Source: Veillonella agrestimuris | Lineage (GTDB): Bacteria; Bacillota; Negativicutes; Veillonellales; Veillonellaceae | Reading direction: 5' to 3' | Assembly (NCBI RefSeq): GCF_943193065.1 | Contig: NZ_CALPCS010000005.1 | Location: forward strand, 1 to 64,000 | Length of the DNA stretch: 64,000 nt | Part shown: piece by piece, positions 62,931-64,000 of the stretch | Numbering within the stretch: the first letter of the stretch is position 1 | Layout: every line of letters begins with the position of its first letter | Program-made: the position numbers and the translations under genes | The notes under the pieces: generated by a model | What the model was told of the DNA's origin: nothing | What the model saw: the letters and a program-made list of their open reading frames with translations, nothing else | The model's database searches: none

Positions 62931-63656
62931 TTACGGATGTTCCCGATTAAAACGAGCGATTTCTTCCAATGTAATGGTTCCTTCGTACAATGCTTTACCT
63001 ACAATGCTATCCTTAACACCGCTGTTAGCAAGACTCTTAATATCCTCCATATGACGCACCCCACCAGAGGCAATAATGCGGGCTTGAGGAAATGTTTCTT
63101 GCAATTGTACTAATAATGATTCATTAGCGCCTTGCATCGTTCCATCTCTATCCACATCGGTAACAATAAAATATTTCGCCCCGCCATCAACCATAGCAGC
63201 AATCAATTCAGTCATAGGAACATCGGATTGATCAATCCAACCTTCGGCAGCTACCTTCCCGTCTTTACCATCTACGCCAATAACAATGCGCTCTGCTCCA
63301 TAGGTAGCAATGACTTTCTTGGTAAGTACTGGATGTTTCAGTGCTACTGAACCGAGAATTACTCGATCCACGCCAAGACCTAAATATAAATCAACCGCTT
63401 CTTGATCACGAATGCCCCCACCGACTTCCAAAATACCCGAAAATACACTCCGTACCTGACGTACAATATCTACATTAATAGGCTTACCAGCTTTGGCGCC
63501 ATCTAAATCAACGAGATGCAACGATCCTACACCAGCCGCTTCATAATCTCTCGCTTGTGCTACAGGATCTGGATTGATTACCGTTTCTTGTTTAAAATCG
63601 CCTTTATATAAACGTACACTACGCCCCTCTTGCAAATCTATAGCAGGAAAAATCAT
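62931..63656 (-). CDS. hisA: Phosphoribosylformimino-AICAR-P isomerase
   Basis: 241-aa TIM barrel that opens the ribose of ProFAR. IFPAIDLQEGRSVRLYKGDF with catalytic Asp 8, VGGGIRDQEAV, VTDVDRDGTMQG (second catalytic Asp), ASGGVRHMEDI. AGGGGG precedes ATG. Homologous in fold to HisF. Confidence 0.97.
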   Translation of the reverse strand: MIFPAIDLQEGRSVRLYKGDFKQETVINPDPVAQARDYEAAGVGSLHLVDLDGAKAGKPINVDIVRQVRSVFSGILEVGGGIRDQEAVDLYLGLGVDRVILGSVALKHPVLTKKVIATYGAERIVIGVDGKDGKVAAEGWIDQSDVPMTELIAAMVDGGAKYFIVTDVDRDGTMQGANESLLVQLQETFPQARIIASGGVRHMEDIKSLANSGVKDSIVGKALYEGTITLEEIARFNREHP

Positions 63657-63665
63657 ATAGCCCCC

Positions 63666-64000
63666 TTATATAACACCTTTCGTAGAATTCACACCAATAA
63701 TCTCTGCATGAATCGTCACTGCTTTACGCAATGCTCGTCCTGTAGCCTTAAACATACTTTCAATAATATGGTGCGTATTACGTCCATATATATTTCGCAC
63801 ATGTAAATTCATAGCTCCACTAACAGATAGCGCCTGAAAGAAATCTTCTACAAGTTCAGTTTCAAAATTACCGCCTAATACAGGTGTAGTGAATGCACCA
63901 TCAAACACGAGATAAGGGCGACCGCTAAGATCAATAACCACCTGCGTTAACGCTTCATCCATAGGCACCCAAGCGTCACCATATCGCTCGATACCCGCCT
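63666..64000 (-). CDS. hisB: Imidazoleglycerol-phosphate dehydratase (3' part; runs off window)
   Basis: Only the C-terminal half is in the window; the frame is open to 64000, upstream of the apparent start at 63968. Reads [37 protein letters not shown] and the metal-binding [18 protein letters not shown]. HisB removes water from IGP. Likely monofunctional as in most Gram-positive-lineage bacteria, but the N-terminus is not seen. Confidence 0.92.
   Translation of the reverse strand, partial: AGIERYGDAWVPMDEALTQVVIDLSGRPYLVFDGAFTTPVLGGNFETELVEDFFQALSVSGAMNLHVRNIYGRNTHHIIESMFKATGRALRKAVTIHAEIIGVNSTKGVI

Overview
The window looks like a chromosomal segment of a diderm Firmicute, most probably Veillonella (class Negativicutes). 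The DNA is AT-rich and carries Firmicute features (two T-box leaders, strong GGAGG ribosome sites, A/T-flanked hairpin terminators). It also carries outer-membrane features: TonB-ExbB-ExbD, two TonB-dependent receptors, a YadA-type trimeric autotransporter, a short SLH/OmpM-like protein and an AsmA-like protein. The genus is inferred from this combination and from overall protein character; no database was searched.

Layout. 1-4100: an ATP-type PEP carboxykinase and a DUF438/PAS sensor-like protein. 4300-16300: an iron/metal-complex acquisition block with exbB-exbD-tonB, three tandem small secreted TonB-C-terminal-domain proteins, a receptor plus FecCD/FecE/FecB-type ABC importer, a siderophore receptor, a frameshifted siderophore-esterase-like gene, and a 31-codon ORF under a good promoter. 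Several Fur-like 15-mers occur here. 16500-27500: mixed metabolic genes (GNAT, guaA, aldo/keto reductase, ferredoxin, M20 amidohydrolase, orphan amino-acid-binding lipoprotein, a frameshifted Sel1-like protein, nucleoside phosphorylase-pnuC, a YafQ/DinJ toxin-antitoxin pair). 27500-39500: ileS behind an Ile T-box, small peptides and two charged secreted proteins, then trpE-G-D-CF-B-A behind a Trp T-box. 39500-49400: MFS and EamA transporters, YhcH, an EF-G-2-like GTPase, HydE, YaaA, an Nramp transporter and the mini-OmpM protein. 49700-54300: trimeric autotransporter, decayed dinD and integrase (relic mobile DNA), a NYN-domain nuclease gene with a putative short RNA in its leader, and tRNA-Ser(GCU). 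54300-64000: dps, cysE, queF, the AsmA-like gene, a DUF3298 protein, and a his operon (hisB-A-F-I-E-C-H, running off the right edge).

How it works together. The receptors would bring iron complexes across the outer membrane using ExbBD-TonB energy, and the ABC system would carry them inward. The esterase, if functional, would release the iron, MntH would import Mn/Fe, and Dps would store iron. Amino-acid genes are controlled by tRNA-sensing leaders. I found no dedicated transcription-factor gene in the whole window apart from the DinJ antitoxin.

Most worth checking: the possible NYN-leader RNA system, the 31- and 33-codon peptides, the tandem TonB-C proteins, the single-base frameshift in the esterase, and an apparently leaderless AsmA-like gene. 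Start codons were moved from the longest ORF where a Shine-Dalgarno sequence clearly favours an internal start.
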